A stretch of 64,000 nucleotides of DNA from Bursaphelenchus xylophilus. Lineage: Eukaryota; Nematoda; Chromadorea; Rhabditida; Aphelenchoididae. The stretch covers positions 3,038,001-3,102,000 of the forward strand of contig CAJFCV020000003.1 in NCBI GenBank assembly GCA_904066235.2, in the 5' to 3' direction. Every line of letters starts with the position of its first letter. Position 1 is the first letter of the stretch. Positions 22,801 to 34,501 of this stretch are shown here, piece after piece. A model generated the notes under the pieces. It made no database searches, was not told the DNA's origin, and saw nothing but the letters and a program-made list of their open reading frames with translations. The position numbers were made by a program, and so were the translations under genes.

Positions 22801-25800
22801 CTCCAAAATTTTTGAAAATCAAAGAATCCGAATTCCTGATTTTTTATTCAAGTCAGTTTGGACACTTGCAAATCCCAATCGGTCTTCCACTTGGACCTCA
22901 AAATTTATTTACATTCGGTACCTTTGGCTGTCAACCCTCAGCTAGCCGACTGATTGATTATTAAGGTTTTTGATGTGCGTCGTTTTACATCTTGCTTCTC
23001 CTCTCTCTCTTTTATGAACTGCTGATCCCGAACATGTCTCGCCCTTTTTTCTTTCTCTTTTCTGGCCGCCGAAATGACAGATTACAGCGAGAAGCGTGCC
23101 GTCGATCATTCGGAAGGGACGAGAAATTGAGAAATTCGGCAAAAGAGACCGCGAAAATCGGAGAGCGCAGAGAAAGCCTCGGCCAATCAGAGAAGAGAGA
23201 GCCGGCGCGGCCCGCTGCAGCTCGCAGAGAAACGCTCAAAGCGGGGTTGTAGGGACAAGTGTTCTCGCGGTCATTACACTAAAAACATATCGATTATCGA
23301 CCCAACATTTTTACGACAGTGCCGCAAAGGGCGAGAGCAATGAATTTATGAGCGCAACGGGAGTTTATGAACTTTTTGCGGTGATAAAACTTAATGATAC
23401 AAAGTAGCTGGCTACGCAAACATTGCAAGGGGAGATGGCAAATTTTTATGAGGTCGTCGTTGATAATTTTTAGGGATGATATTTTTAACGACGAGACGGG
23501 AAAATTGCAATTTTTGAAAGCGAAAAACCCGAAAATTTAGAATAAAAAAATGGTTGTAAAATACGATAGCGGGCAATAAAATGGTTTAAAATTTCAAGGT
23601 GAGATTGTCATAGGATTACACTGCCTGGTACTAAAATGAAAGATCAGTTTTGAGAACAGTTAAAATGTAAAATCGAGATTTTTTGAGCAGTGCCACGTCT
23701 TGAAGGCATTGAAATAAAAACGTTTGTAAAATACGAGGTGTTTCGCTGTTCTTGCTAAATCCTAAAATTGAGGTAGACCATATAATGCTTCTTTCAATTT
23801 ACAATCCTTTTCTGCCGGTCCTCTCTCAAGACTCTCGAATTTAACATTCAAACTGCAACACATCCCCCATCTCTAACTCAATTTTCCATGCCCTCCCAAG
23901 ACAATAGGCCAGGCCGCAGAATTAAACGGCCGTGGTAATTATTATTTCTAGGGGTTCAAATAACATCCCCACAATACCGTTTTTCAATTCCACTTTGGCG
24001 CGGCGAATTAAATTAGTGGCTTTGGGGGAGTGAAAACAACAAGTCTACGGTAGCGAAAATTGAAGGTGTCTGGGGACTGGGAATTTCGACGAGGGGCAAA
24101 TTGAGTTAACAACAAAGTTTGAGGACGACTGGGTTACTGTACTTTCGTTTTTTTTCTGTTTCGGATATTTTTTGGAGGATTTTGGATATTATAGTAGACA
24201 TCTTATAAGGAATTATGTTTTTTGGTGATTTATCGTATTCTCGAAAGTCCTTAGGTGCTGTTTTTTACATCAAAGAATTCACTGAAGTCCCAGCCACATA
24301 AATTTTCCTACAGTAGGCCGCTTAAGTCGCCGCCCGACCCAAAATTTACCTTCGATTAGCACTTGATCATGTCCCCAAAAAATTCTCAAGTACCTGAAAT
24401 CGGATCCCATCAACACGCTCAAACATTTATCCCCCGTTACCCAAACATTTGGGCCACCAAATTGTTGCGCAACCGTCGGCGCCACTTCAGCTTCCTGCTC
24501 GAAATAAATCGGGAGTGTCGGTGGCGCTTTGTTCAAACTTTTCGGAGGGAGATTAGAAAGTGCAGATTGTGCAATATGTTTGGACAACTTGAAGAATACG
24601 CAAACGGCAGGCGAGAGCATGGAAACGATTGGGGAATAGGCTACTGTGGAAAGAGTTATTGGAAAAAAGATAACTTTTTTGGGGGAAAATCAAGAAATTT
24701 TGCCAAAAAAATTCATTTTAGCGGTTAAAATTGGCTTTGCATATGGCCACATTACTGTATTTTGGATTAAAATGAACTTTTTGCCGTTTTTTGACCTAAA
24801 AAAATAAAAAAATTTTAATTATAAAAATTTTTCAAAAATAAATTTTTTTGATTTTTGGCAAATTTTTGCCTGTAAAATACGGAATTTGAGGTACAATTAC
24901 CACTACAAAATCAGTTTCTAAACTTTCAAAACACTCTGTATCCCCCAAAAATCCCGTTTTGCCCCCAATCCGCGCACAAAAAAACTGCTAAGCCCCCACC
25001 GCAAAAGTGCGCCTCAAAAAAAGTTCGAAATTTGGTGAGAAATCGCGGGGATTTTGGCAACAAATCCCCACAATAATTTGTTTCGGCGTGGGGCAATTTA
25101 CAAGTTCTGCGGCGGATTTTGCGGGGTGATTTATTTTGCACTCTTTAGGTGTCGTTTAAGGGGCTTTCAGGGGTTTTTGAGCCGGATTTTTTTGGGGAAG
25201 TGAAGTTGTACTTTGAAAAAACTAGAACTGAGAGAAATTTGGAGACCTTAGGGAAGTGTAAAACACGAAAATTACAATTGTTTTGAACAGAAATTAAATT
25301 TTATAGCTATGATGATCTAAAGTAATATAAATGAATTTTTGGTGGCAAAGATGACACAAAATAAGCTACAAAATTGGCTAATTCCGAGTAATGAAAAGCC
25401 TGCCATCTTCGAAAGAGAACATAAACACTTGAAAAATTAGCATTAAATGCCAATCCAATTTATTGCGCAATCAAATGGCCAAAACACTTTTGGCGCCAAA
25501 TTCGATTTGAAACTTTGGTGGCAAAACAAATGACAACACATTTTTGAATAAAAATACTTCAAGAATTAATGACAAAAAGAAATTTTTGATGACAAAAAAT
25601 TTTTATGACAATTTTTTGTCATAATTTTTAATTGTCATCAAAAACTTTTTCTCCGAAAATGTCACCAATCTTCAAATCCGCCCTCAAAATTCCCCAGAGA
25701 CTACGGTAATTTGGCTATTCCCTTTTTTAGCGCCGATTTTCTCCCCGCAACAGCTGCAATTCGAAATGGGTTTTTGAAAAACCTCCGCTGATCTAATCGC

Positions 25801-28800
25801 TGTAAAGCAATGTAAACTAATCCCCCCGAACAATATGTTTTGTGGGGTCTGTTATTAAGTGGCGGAAAGGTTAGCGGAGGTTTCGACCAAAAAGGAAATT
25901 GTTTTTGCCGGTTGCGTAATGCGGGAGAGGATCAGAGAGTTTGGACAGGTGCGGGGTCAAATTTACGGTAGTTGGGGGGTCTGGAGAGTTGGGGAATGGG
26001 GGGAAATTTAATCCAGAGGACTTGATATGCTTTGAAGTTTAGTTTTAAATGCTTTTTACCGCCTTTGCAAGCTAGAAATGGACTTGGCAAGGTTAAACCA
26101 AAATTTTGAAAAACTTCGATTTTTTGAAAAATTCAATTAAAAAATTGATGATTTATGCTATCAGAAATATTCGAAGAGCAACATGACTCACTGCGAATAC
26201 CATTTCGCACACTGAAATTTTCTAGAATACGAAAAAATTGCAATATTTTACAGTGTCCTTCAATGGGTTGCTCCAATTTCATTTTTTCTCAAATTTTCTG
26301 TCATAAAAATCTCTGACTCTAATTCAATGCTTACCAACATGTCCAATGGTATCTAAACTGTCTTAAAATACAAAACCATTTTTAATTTGTCACCTCACTT
26401 TTCCAAAATTTGCCACAATTTCCAAGTGCCCCCCAAATTCGTCCCTACTTTTTTGAATATTCAAATCCCCGTCCAATAAAGTCATCGTATTTTATTATGC
26501 CCTTTCATTTCCCCCTCCAACCATTCGCCTTCTCTCCACTAAATCTTGTTCGCCCAATTTTCGAATCCTCCAAATTTTTTGAGGGATCGATGCCAAACAA
26601 AAGAAAATTGAGCGTCAGCTGTTTGATTGGGGCCACGAGTTGAGAAATGGGCGGCGAAGGGAGATGGTAAACCGAGGGCCAGCTCGTTTACAAGGCGCTA
26701 ATTGATGAATTAACAACAAAAAGATTTGTCAATTTGAAAAACGGACAAGGAAAGTGGAAAAATGGGGTCAGAACAGGTGAAAAATGGGGACAACTTTGGG
26801 GATTACTGTGGGAAGAGGAGGTTAAACAAAGAGGAATCAATCTTAATCTGATAGAATGGATTAGATAACATATTAAAACAACAATGGAAGTCTTGTCAAA
26901 GATCTGTGGAAAAAGTTATTGTCGACAAAAGACATTTACCTATCAAAAACTACCGTTTTCAAGCAAAAAAGTTAATTTCAACTAAAAAATCTCGTTAAAA
27001 ATATCTTAAAATGTAAAATAGAGAGACAGAACCATGCAGACACAATGCTTATAACATAAACCCCATAAACTTAGAGTAAATTACAATAACAGCCCAGGAT
27101 TTTCAGACCGTCCTCAATTCGATGCACAAGTACCAGCCTCGTGTTCACATTGCCCGGTGTAATAGTATGGAACAACTGAAGTTGACCATGTGGAAGACTT
27201 TCACATTTCCAGAGACGGTTTTCATCGCGGTTACGGCGTATCAAAACGAAAAAGTGAGTGAAAATTTTAATGGAATTCGAATTTTTCATCAAAAATTCGA
27301 ATTTTAACGGGATTTTTTCTAATTTTTGAATTTAATTATGCTCTAAAGTATATATAACTCTTTCTACTTCTTCCTCTTTCTCCACTGTTCAATTACAGTC
27401 CAATTTGAAACTAAAAAATCCAGGAGAAAATCCAATTTCCCTGTTTATTTGCATAGCTGTTTCGGCGGACATTTGTCGATTATTTGCTGCAACAGAAGGT
27501 TGTCAAATGTCCGATTCGATGGAAAATATGTTCGATCATATCGTTTACACAAACACTCCTACCGTATCCGTCGTTTTTTGGATAGAAAAATTAATTTGCA
27601 TATTCAAATTTTTGATGATTTTTTAAATTTTATTTTTTTTTTTGGTTTTTTGAGTGCTCTTTTAGTAAAAAATAGCCAAAATTTTGATTATGCAAATTTT
27701 GAAAACCAAAAATTAGAATATTCAAAATTTCAAAATTAAGCCTCAAAAAATTTCCATACTCTGAGCGTTCAGTTACCAGTCTTAATATCATTTTTCGGCT
27801 AAAAATCACAGACTTTTTCTTTGCTCTTTTCCATTTGTTCATCGGATTAATTCTCGGCTCATTTTCCCCTCATTTTCGAGTATTAGGAAACGTTTTCGGT
27901 AGATGAAAAGTTTCTTCATGTAGCCGCCGCTAAAACGCTTATCATCCCCGCTATCAGTGTTAAGGGATTAGCGGCGAAACTGAGAAGAAAAAGGACGGGG
28001 GAAAAGACGATACGCAAATATTTTGGCTTCTTTTAAGATTTATATTGGTAAATTAGGGTACTGTAACATCTTTAATTGCATTTTAAAATATTGTACTGTG
28101 CCTTAAATTTGGCTTTCTTCAAGTTTTTACTCAGAAATCACATTATTTTTTGTTGTTTCAAGCATTTTTTCTAATTCTCTGTATTTTTCAGGTAACCCAA
28201 CTAAAAATCGACAACAATCCATTCGCCAAGGGTTTCCGCGACACTGGTGCCGGTCGTCGCGAGAAGAAAAGGCATCTGAATGAGTCCGGTTCAACTTCTG
28301 GATATTCACCCAATCCAGATTCCAAGTTCAGATTCAATTTGGATGACAGCGATGATGATGAAACTCCCGCAAAAAGGCCGAGGAGTTCGTCGAGTAATGA
28401 TCTGAATCACTCGGGAAGCTCCAAGTCGCCGTCCAGCGGCTCTGGGAAGATGTTTAACAGTCCATCGGTAAGATTTTGAAAATTATGCAAATTTGAGGAG
28501 ATATATGCAAATTTTGAAAATTTTGATTTTTAATATTCAAATTTAGGCGTTTGAATAGTCACGATAGAGCTTTTAATATTAGAAATTTTTTTTGGATTTT
28601 TATTTTTTTTGAAAATTTAAATATTCAAATTAGCCCTTCAAATCCGCCTAATTGGCTATTTCACCGCCTAATCCCCAATTCTAACCCAAATCCTTTCAGG
28701 AAAACGGCCAGTCCGCCTCGCTGAACAACGGCCAACGCCGCGACAACCAATTCATGCCGCTGCGCCAGCTCCCCTTCCCGATGCCGGGCATGGCGGGCCG

Positions 28801-29365
28801 CAAAGACATGCCATTCGGGTTTCCGCCGTTTGGCCCACTCATGCCGTGCTATCCGCCGTTTCCGGGCCAGCAGCAAGGAAACGGCGTCTTCCCGCCCGCC
28901 AATCCGGAAATGCTCGCCATGCTCATGCATCAGCAGCTCCTGCGCAACGGCTTCAACCCGCTGGCGGCGGCGATGGTGAACAAGTTCGCGCAGTTGCAGC
29001 GGCAGAACATGGAGAACTTGAAACGCAACGCCGCGATGGGAGAAGCCTCTTCATCAACAGAGCAGACGACTGAGAATTCTTCTGTCGAAAGAGTCGCTTC
29101 CGAAGCGCCTTCCGAAGCCCCTGAAACAAATTCCGCGTCACCCTCGAATAAAACAACACCAGAAGTCAGATCAGAGCTCACGGTGGCCGACATTCGGCCA
29201 GAATCCGAGGAGCATCACTCCGACGACGATGTGAAATTACCCAAACTAGAAACGAAGAGCTTTTCGTCGAGTCCAACACCCGAACCCACCAAAGAAACGC
29301 CGAGTCCCACGTTCCCGGCGAACGTCAAGAAGTCCTTCGGCGTCACGGACATCCTCTCCGCTTGA
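19895..29365 (+). CDS. T-box transcription factor, TBX2/tbx-2 type (5 exons)
   Basis: Exons are 19895-20208, 20425-20692, 27107-27253, 28192-28467 and 28700-29365. All have GT/AG borders with compatible phase, giving a 556-residue protein. The N-terminus (1-80) is rich in Pro, Phe, Met and Asn. The T-box covers about residues 84-271 and runs across exons 1-4. It includes [51 protein letters not shown] and [16 protein letters not shown]. The acidic LED motif before LWDRF and the [10 protein letters not shown] end resemble the TBX2/3 subfamily and C. elegans tbx-2. The C-terminus has Ser- and Asp-rich acidic stretches (NLDDSDDDE), a Pro/Met/Phe-rich segment, and ends VTDILSA. T-box proteins bind T-site DNA in the nucleus, and TBX2-type members are usually repressors in muscle and neuron fate. 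The start ATG directly follows an in-frame TGA. The 6.4 kb intron 2, inside the T-box, and the 19 kb gene-free flank suggest complex regulation. Family certain; subfamily probable. Confidence 0.93.
20759..20793. repeat. Pair of GCAC(N)GTGC palindromes inside the T-box gene
   Basis: TTGCACTGTGCAA (core at 20759-20767) and TTGCACGGTGCGA (core at 20785-20793) are 26 bp apart. They lie only about 65-100 bp downstream of exon 2. They carry the same core and flanking bases as the 12.1-14.3 kb array, about 6.4 kb away. Confidence 0.8.
23030..23250 (+). promoter_or_regulatory. Intronic promoter-like block (CCAAT plus GA-rich)
   Basis: A pyrimidine-rich stretch is followed by GGCCAATCAG at 23181-23190 and then GA-rich sequence, echoing the arrangement at 17838-18230. 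It could be an internal promoter of the T-box gene or an enhancer. No nearby coding exon supports a separate gene. Confidence 0.25.
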
Positions 29366-29632
29366 GGCTTGTAATAAACGGCATGGGAAAGAATTTACTC
29401 ATGGTATTGTACGATATATATTTCCTCCCCTTTTTCCATGTCAAAACTTCTAGGCTTTCGGCTTTTTTTGCTATTACAAACAAATGTTCCACAAACCCAA
29501 TGATCCTCAGAAACTTCTTTTTTCTTCCAGCTTTGGTACACACGTATTGTAACCGCAAAGTAGTATTGATGTATACGAATGTATTATTTATATTGTTAAT
29601 AATAGAGCCTTAATGTATGGTGAAAATAAATT
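29366..29632 (+). terminator. 3' untranslated region and polyadenylation signal of the T-box gene
   Basis: After the stop codon at 29365 the sequence is AT-rich. AATAAA occurs at 29625-29630 (context GAAAATAAATTG), a good candidate polyadenylation signal giving a UTR of about 270-290 nt. Confidence 0.55.
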
Positions 29633-30403
29633 GATATTGGATGATTGAGTTGGAGTTTTTTTGTTTGCCCACTTGTGGCAAGTGTAAGGTCAAGATGTTA
29701 GGGGAGTTGAGGGATTAGCAGTTCAAGTGATGATTCCTAGATTATTTGGTGGAAAGCAAATGAAGATGGGCAGGTTTTACTATATTTTTGATAGTTTTAT
29801 GAGCATTAAAAATTAAAAAATTACAAAAGATAAAGCTAATGGTTCCTTAATCATGAGTCTTTGATGTCCTTCAATTTTGCATGTATATTATAGCGTATTC
29901 GCTTATTATTTACATCCTACAATCAAGATTTTTTTTGCCATATCAAAACTTTATAAAAAATTTTTGAAAACTCCACTTAAGCTCATCGTATTTTACAACT
30001 CCCAACTTTACAACCATATCCCTTCGTTTTTCAAGATGTCCCAATTTTTAGTGTCAATTAAGCGCCCTCTCTGCCTTCTTCATATTTAGATTTGAAGCTC
30101 ATTAAACGCACAAACTAATAAAACCGCCGAAGAAAGGCAATTCACGAAGACGACTCTTCTCTTTATTGCCGTTAATTGGACCCCCAGGGATTTGAAAGCC
30201 AAACAGAAAGGGATCATCTTGGAAAAATATGAAAAATTTGAAAAAAATTCGCACAAATCAAAAAAAATTTGAAGAGAAAATGGTCTTTTTAAAGTCACTG
30301 TCCTTCATACTCAAAGAATTTATGATGATTTTTGTTCTGAAATTTGCGAAAGATATGATTTTTCGGGATTTTTCAACTAAAAAATCAAAAATTTTTCTTT
30401 TCT

Positions 30404-30545
30404 CAGTCTGTCGGGAAAATAATGAGCACTGCCAACTGCGTCGTTGAAGTTAAAAAATTTTGATTTTGTCATAACACAATTCATTTTTTCGATTTTCGAT
30501 CCGATTTCCGACACAACAGAATGGTCATTATTTTCCCGACAGACT
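30404..30545. mobile_element. Family A MITE, copy 1
   Basis: 142 bp with near-perfect terminal inverted repeats CAGTCTGTCGGGAAAA and their complement TTTTCCCGACAGACTG. There is no coding capacity. Confidence 0.8.
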
Positions 30546-32269
30546 GACAAAAGAAAAAATTTTTTGATTTTTTAGGTGAAAACACTTAAAAAATCATTTT
30601 TTTCACAAATTTCAGAGCAAAAATCATTAAGATTTTTGTGTTATTTCAGCCTAAAGTCATCAATTCCAACTCCAAAAACACTGGTTTTTCTCTCGCCCAA
30701 TCTTTATGATCTCCATAAATCCCCCAGCTCCGCAATGTTTACCCAATGTTCCAATTAACATTATAACAACGCTCTGTCGGCAGGTTTTTCTTCTAGTTTT
30801 GATCGCCATGTTTTGAAACCGAATCCGCCGAGAGTTTTAAGTGTTCCGCTGGAAATTTTGCCGCAAAAACTTTTACTGCCGAAAATTCGTCAATAAACCC
30901 GGAGTTTTTGTCAATCGAAGGAAGGGTTTATGTTTGAAGAAGAAAGAGATTTTATAAGGTAATTAGCGAGATGGGTGGTCGGAAGTAAAGGAAGCGCCGA
31001 GAGAGAAAAGAAGAAGCGTTAGGAAGTACAGTAGGACTGGGAGAGTGATAAAAAGAGTACGAAATTATTATAAAACGTATTTTACATTCGTAAAGAAGGC
31101 CCTCGAGGCTGCCTCGCTTTTCTAAAATTTTGCAAAAACCTATGTGTCTCAGGCACTTATAAATTTCTTAACATTTCAGCTGTAGCTTTGCATAAGTGCA
31201 TGAAATACGCAAAAGAGTTATTCAGACGATAGATTACAGCAAACTCAGAGAGAAGTTAGCGAAAAGAGAAGTTTTTTTAGCATTTCCCAGAGATTTTTGC
31301 GAAAAAAAATATTTTTTAAATGCAATTTCTGTACAGCACACAAAACGTTTATTCTGAAGTCTTTTTTTCAAAAAGTGCCAAATGACTTTCTTCTCGGGTA
31401 GTACTATAAAAAATGGAATGTTTGGGAGACACTGGCAAGAACCCCATAAGAAAAAGTACGTTTTTCGATGCTTTTTTTCCAGCAAAAACATAGCCCGCAT
31501 TCCGAATTTTGAAAGTGATCTGTTTTGCTGTAAAACTGGTAAAAAGCATTTTTTTGCTACGGGACACTCCTAACAATACCATGAGTAAATTTTTTCCCAT
31601 GCACCATGAGAAATATATTTTTCATTTTTGCCACGACTTGCAGTTCAGATTTTTTCAAATCAAAGCAAATTTCAATCTGCCGTGTTTTACCACTAAAATT
31701 CATCCTTCAAACCCAGCCAGACTCTACCCCCTCCTTTCCTCTTAATCTTATATAAACACACACACTTGCTCGCTTCAAGTACTATACAGTACACACAGCG
31801 AGTAACCTGTCGAATCCACTCGGATCTCGGTTCGCTTGCGCAACCGAGACCGCTCTTAATCTCGGCGGGATCAAAGTCGGGTGGGGACTCTCGACGTCCG
31901 GTCAGAACATACGATGTCTGTAAAAACATCTCAACGCGGCTCGGCGGCCGGTTGAAAGCGCAAAAGGGATAAGCCTAATCGGACACCGGATTGAACGAAA
32001 GGAAGACGCAATAAGTTTACACTGTTCGGCAGGTGGGGAGGGATGCCAAAATTAAAGAGAAGCATTTGTTAAAAGAGCGTTGACAAAGTGGGCCGACGAT
32101 GGATTGTTAAGATTGTAAGGATGAGATAAGGCTGGAAAAGTGGACGGTTTAGGGACTGGGAAAGAAAGCATGAAGATTATGGTAGATAAAGTCAACGAAA
32201 AATGACCATTCAATAAACAGAACTTGTGTAAATTTAAGGTTTCTGAGAAATGAAAACTTTCCTAAATAT

Positions 32270-32422
32270 CAGTTTGTCGGGAAAATAATGATCATTCTAT
32301 CGCATCAAAAGTCGCATCGCCACCGAGAAAATGAATTGTGTCGCGGAAAAATCAAACTGCTTTTCACATCAGCGACGCGGTTGGCGCAGCGACATTGTAC
32401 TCATTATTTACCCGACAGACTG
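32270..32422. mobile_element. Family A MITE, copy 2
   Basis: 153 bp. Ends are CAGTTTGTCGGGAAAATAAT and CCCGACAGACTG. The internal part shares GTCGCATC and AATTGTGTCGCG with other family members. Confidence 0.8.
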
Positions 32423-32765
32423 ATTTATCCTTTGATTTTACTGAAACTCGATACAAAGTAAGTTCAACATGTTTTAATGCAATTTCATGGCGTCCAACTC
32501 GCACTTTTTACACATGTAGAAACCAACGACATTTTGAGGTGGGTTATGGACTGAAATTTGGAAGCGTTGATTGTTTTTTGACTTGAGGACTTGTGTGGTT
32601 GTTAGAATTGAAGGATTCTTCTTTTTGGAGCAAGAATTTCCAAGCGAAATTTCGCAGAGAAGTGCACAATAAGTAAAAACGATCGTTGAAGCCCCGGTTT
32701 CCATGAAGAGCCTCCTGGAACTAAAATGTAGCACATGAAGGTGAACTTCCAAAACGCAAAAGTAT

Positions 32766-32852
32766 CAGTCTAACGGGAAAATAATGAGCACACCGTCGCA
32801 TCGAAAATTGCATCGTTGCGTGACATAATGCTCATTATTCTCACAACAGACT
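32766..32852. mobile_element. Family A MITE, copy 3 (short)
   Basis: About 87 bp with diverged ends (CAGTCTAACGGGAAAATAAT and ATTCTCACAACAGACT). It keeps the internal GTCGCATCGAAAATTGCATCG segment in shortened form. Confidence 0.65.
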
Positions 32853-34501
32853 AACATCAAAAATTGAAGACACCTTTTTTGTGTTCTTCTCTTTCGTTAC
32901 TCTCTTGGCGTCATCCTGGTCTGCATTTTACAACTTCTTTGTTTCGTTAGGAATCTTCACTAAATATTATGTAAGATTAATCTTCTCGATTATACCTAAT
33001 ATCTTGATCGGAAGTGATCGCCAACGCGCGGACTCAATTAATTCCCCGTTTCTTTTCTCTCCTTTATAATCCAATCAAAAAGCCGATTAAACAACCGTGC
33101 ATGCGACACCGATCCTCAAGGTCATGAAAATGTTTTTCTAACAGTGATGTAATCAGGTCGGAGAAAGTGCGGAGAGGTTGTTTGATCTAGTGGCGATTGT
33201 GATGAAGATGTATTGAGAGGAATTGGGATACCGTGAAAGAAGAGTATTAGGAAATATTGATGATAAAACATGTATTATTAACCGTTAAAAAAAAATTTTT
33301 TGATTTTCAATTTGATATGTATACGTATCAAAAATTTCGATTAAAACAAGCCCGTATAAATGTCTCCCCTCCTCATGTCCAACAGAATATCGGGTATCCG
33401 TCGGATCTGCTTCCCGATCGGGCTCAAATTTCAAACACTTGGGGGAATTGCTTTAACTTGGGCACTTAACCTCAGCCCCTCTTTGTAATGCACAAGATTC
33501 GGCGCCACTTCAGAATGCAAGGTAAGCCGACCAAGGTGATCTCGACTAATCCCGGAAAGCGTTTGAATTTACCGCAATACCTGTGCGAAATTTGATAGGC
33601 GGAGAATGTTTAGAGGTTATAGCAAAACAGCTGTAAAATAGATGTTTAAAACGTTGTCTTGCATAAAATTCTTTTTAATCGAAAAATTAAATCTCAAAAA
33701 ACAAAATAAATAATTTACAGCCTGATGTCGAAGAGTGTAAGTAGTATAGGTAGTAGTTAAGTATTCCACAAGGCACTGTACTGCTTGAAATACAAATGTC
33801 GCTCCTCGTCGGTCGACATCGTCCTCACAGGCCTGATGTTTTGGCAACGATCTCGTCCAATTTGAACTGTTATCACGATCTGTTCTGCAAGCGCCTACAA
33901 AGCTCTTTATTAGAAATATTTTGGTGGAAACAAATGATATCAAAAAGAAATTGTATTTACATACATAAAATTTGTATGGAACATAGACATGGCTCGTCGG
34001 CCGGCCCGGCCCATCCCAGGAGCCATGTCTAACGGAACGTCAAGATTTTTGGGTTGCCGGTAAAATACCGACAGGGGAAGTGCCCCAATGCGACGCTCAG
34101 ATTTTGATAAAACTTGGCTCAAATTTGGTATAAATTTTTCAAAGACACCAAGCTTCTAACTGGCACTTTGCAGAAACGATCGAGATTATTAGGCTGAAAG
34201 TTGTGAAAAATGTTCCACTTTTTTGCGTTTTTTGGCATAAAAGAATTCTATGCCTATTTTTACCGTAGAAGATAATGTTTCCACAAAAACACAGTCTTTG
34301 AGGCACAAAACTTAAAAAAAGGCTAAAAATTGTTTTTTTTAATGACCGCTATTCGCTTTTTGCGTACTCTCCGGGACCAAAAATATCGTTGAATATCTTG
34401 GTTGTGTCTGGAAAGCGAGACCAAAGATTTTTGAAGAATTGATACTGGGCGTTCATTATTTTCCGAACAGACAGATTCTTTTAACCGAAATTCCCTCTTA
34501 C

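Larger units (their letters stand above)
20693..27106 (+). other. Large intron 2 of the T-box gene
   Basis: A 6.4 kb intron between the T-box segments ending KNEF and beginning [10 protein letters not shown]. It holds no convincing exon. Notable contents are two GCAC(N)GTGC palindromes (20759, 20785), GTAAAATACG at 23556, 23726 and 24872, a promoter-like CCAAT/GA block near 23.05-23.25 kb, and long AT-rich tracts. Enhancers or a small nested RNA gene could lie here, but none can be named from sequence alone. Confidence 0.6.
29633..34460. other. Intergenic region with small transposons and two structured blocks
   Basis: No convincing coding gene was found. It contains family A small transposons at 30404, 32270 and 32766, CGTATTTTAC at 29987 and 31077, and a TATATAAA box at about 31750. 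That box is followed by a GC-richer block with an 8-bp perfect hairpin, TCTCGGTT...AACCGAGA (about 31826-31850), possibly a promoter and non-coding transcript. A 45-bp GC-rich mini-inverted repeat with ends GACATGGCTC/GAGCCATGTC lies near 33986-34031. A transposon-derived repeat ending in GCGACGCTCAG runs from about 34070 to 34450. Confidence 0.4.

Noticed and set aside
31740..31990. A gene starting at the TATATAAA box
   Set aside because: Promoter-like and GC-richer with a hairpin, but no coding frame with a proper start and no RNA family could be recognised; mentioned only within the intergenic entry.
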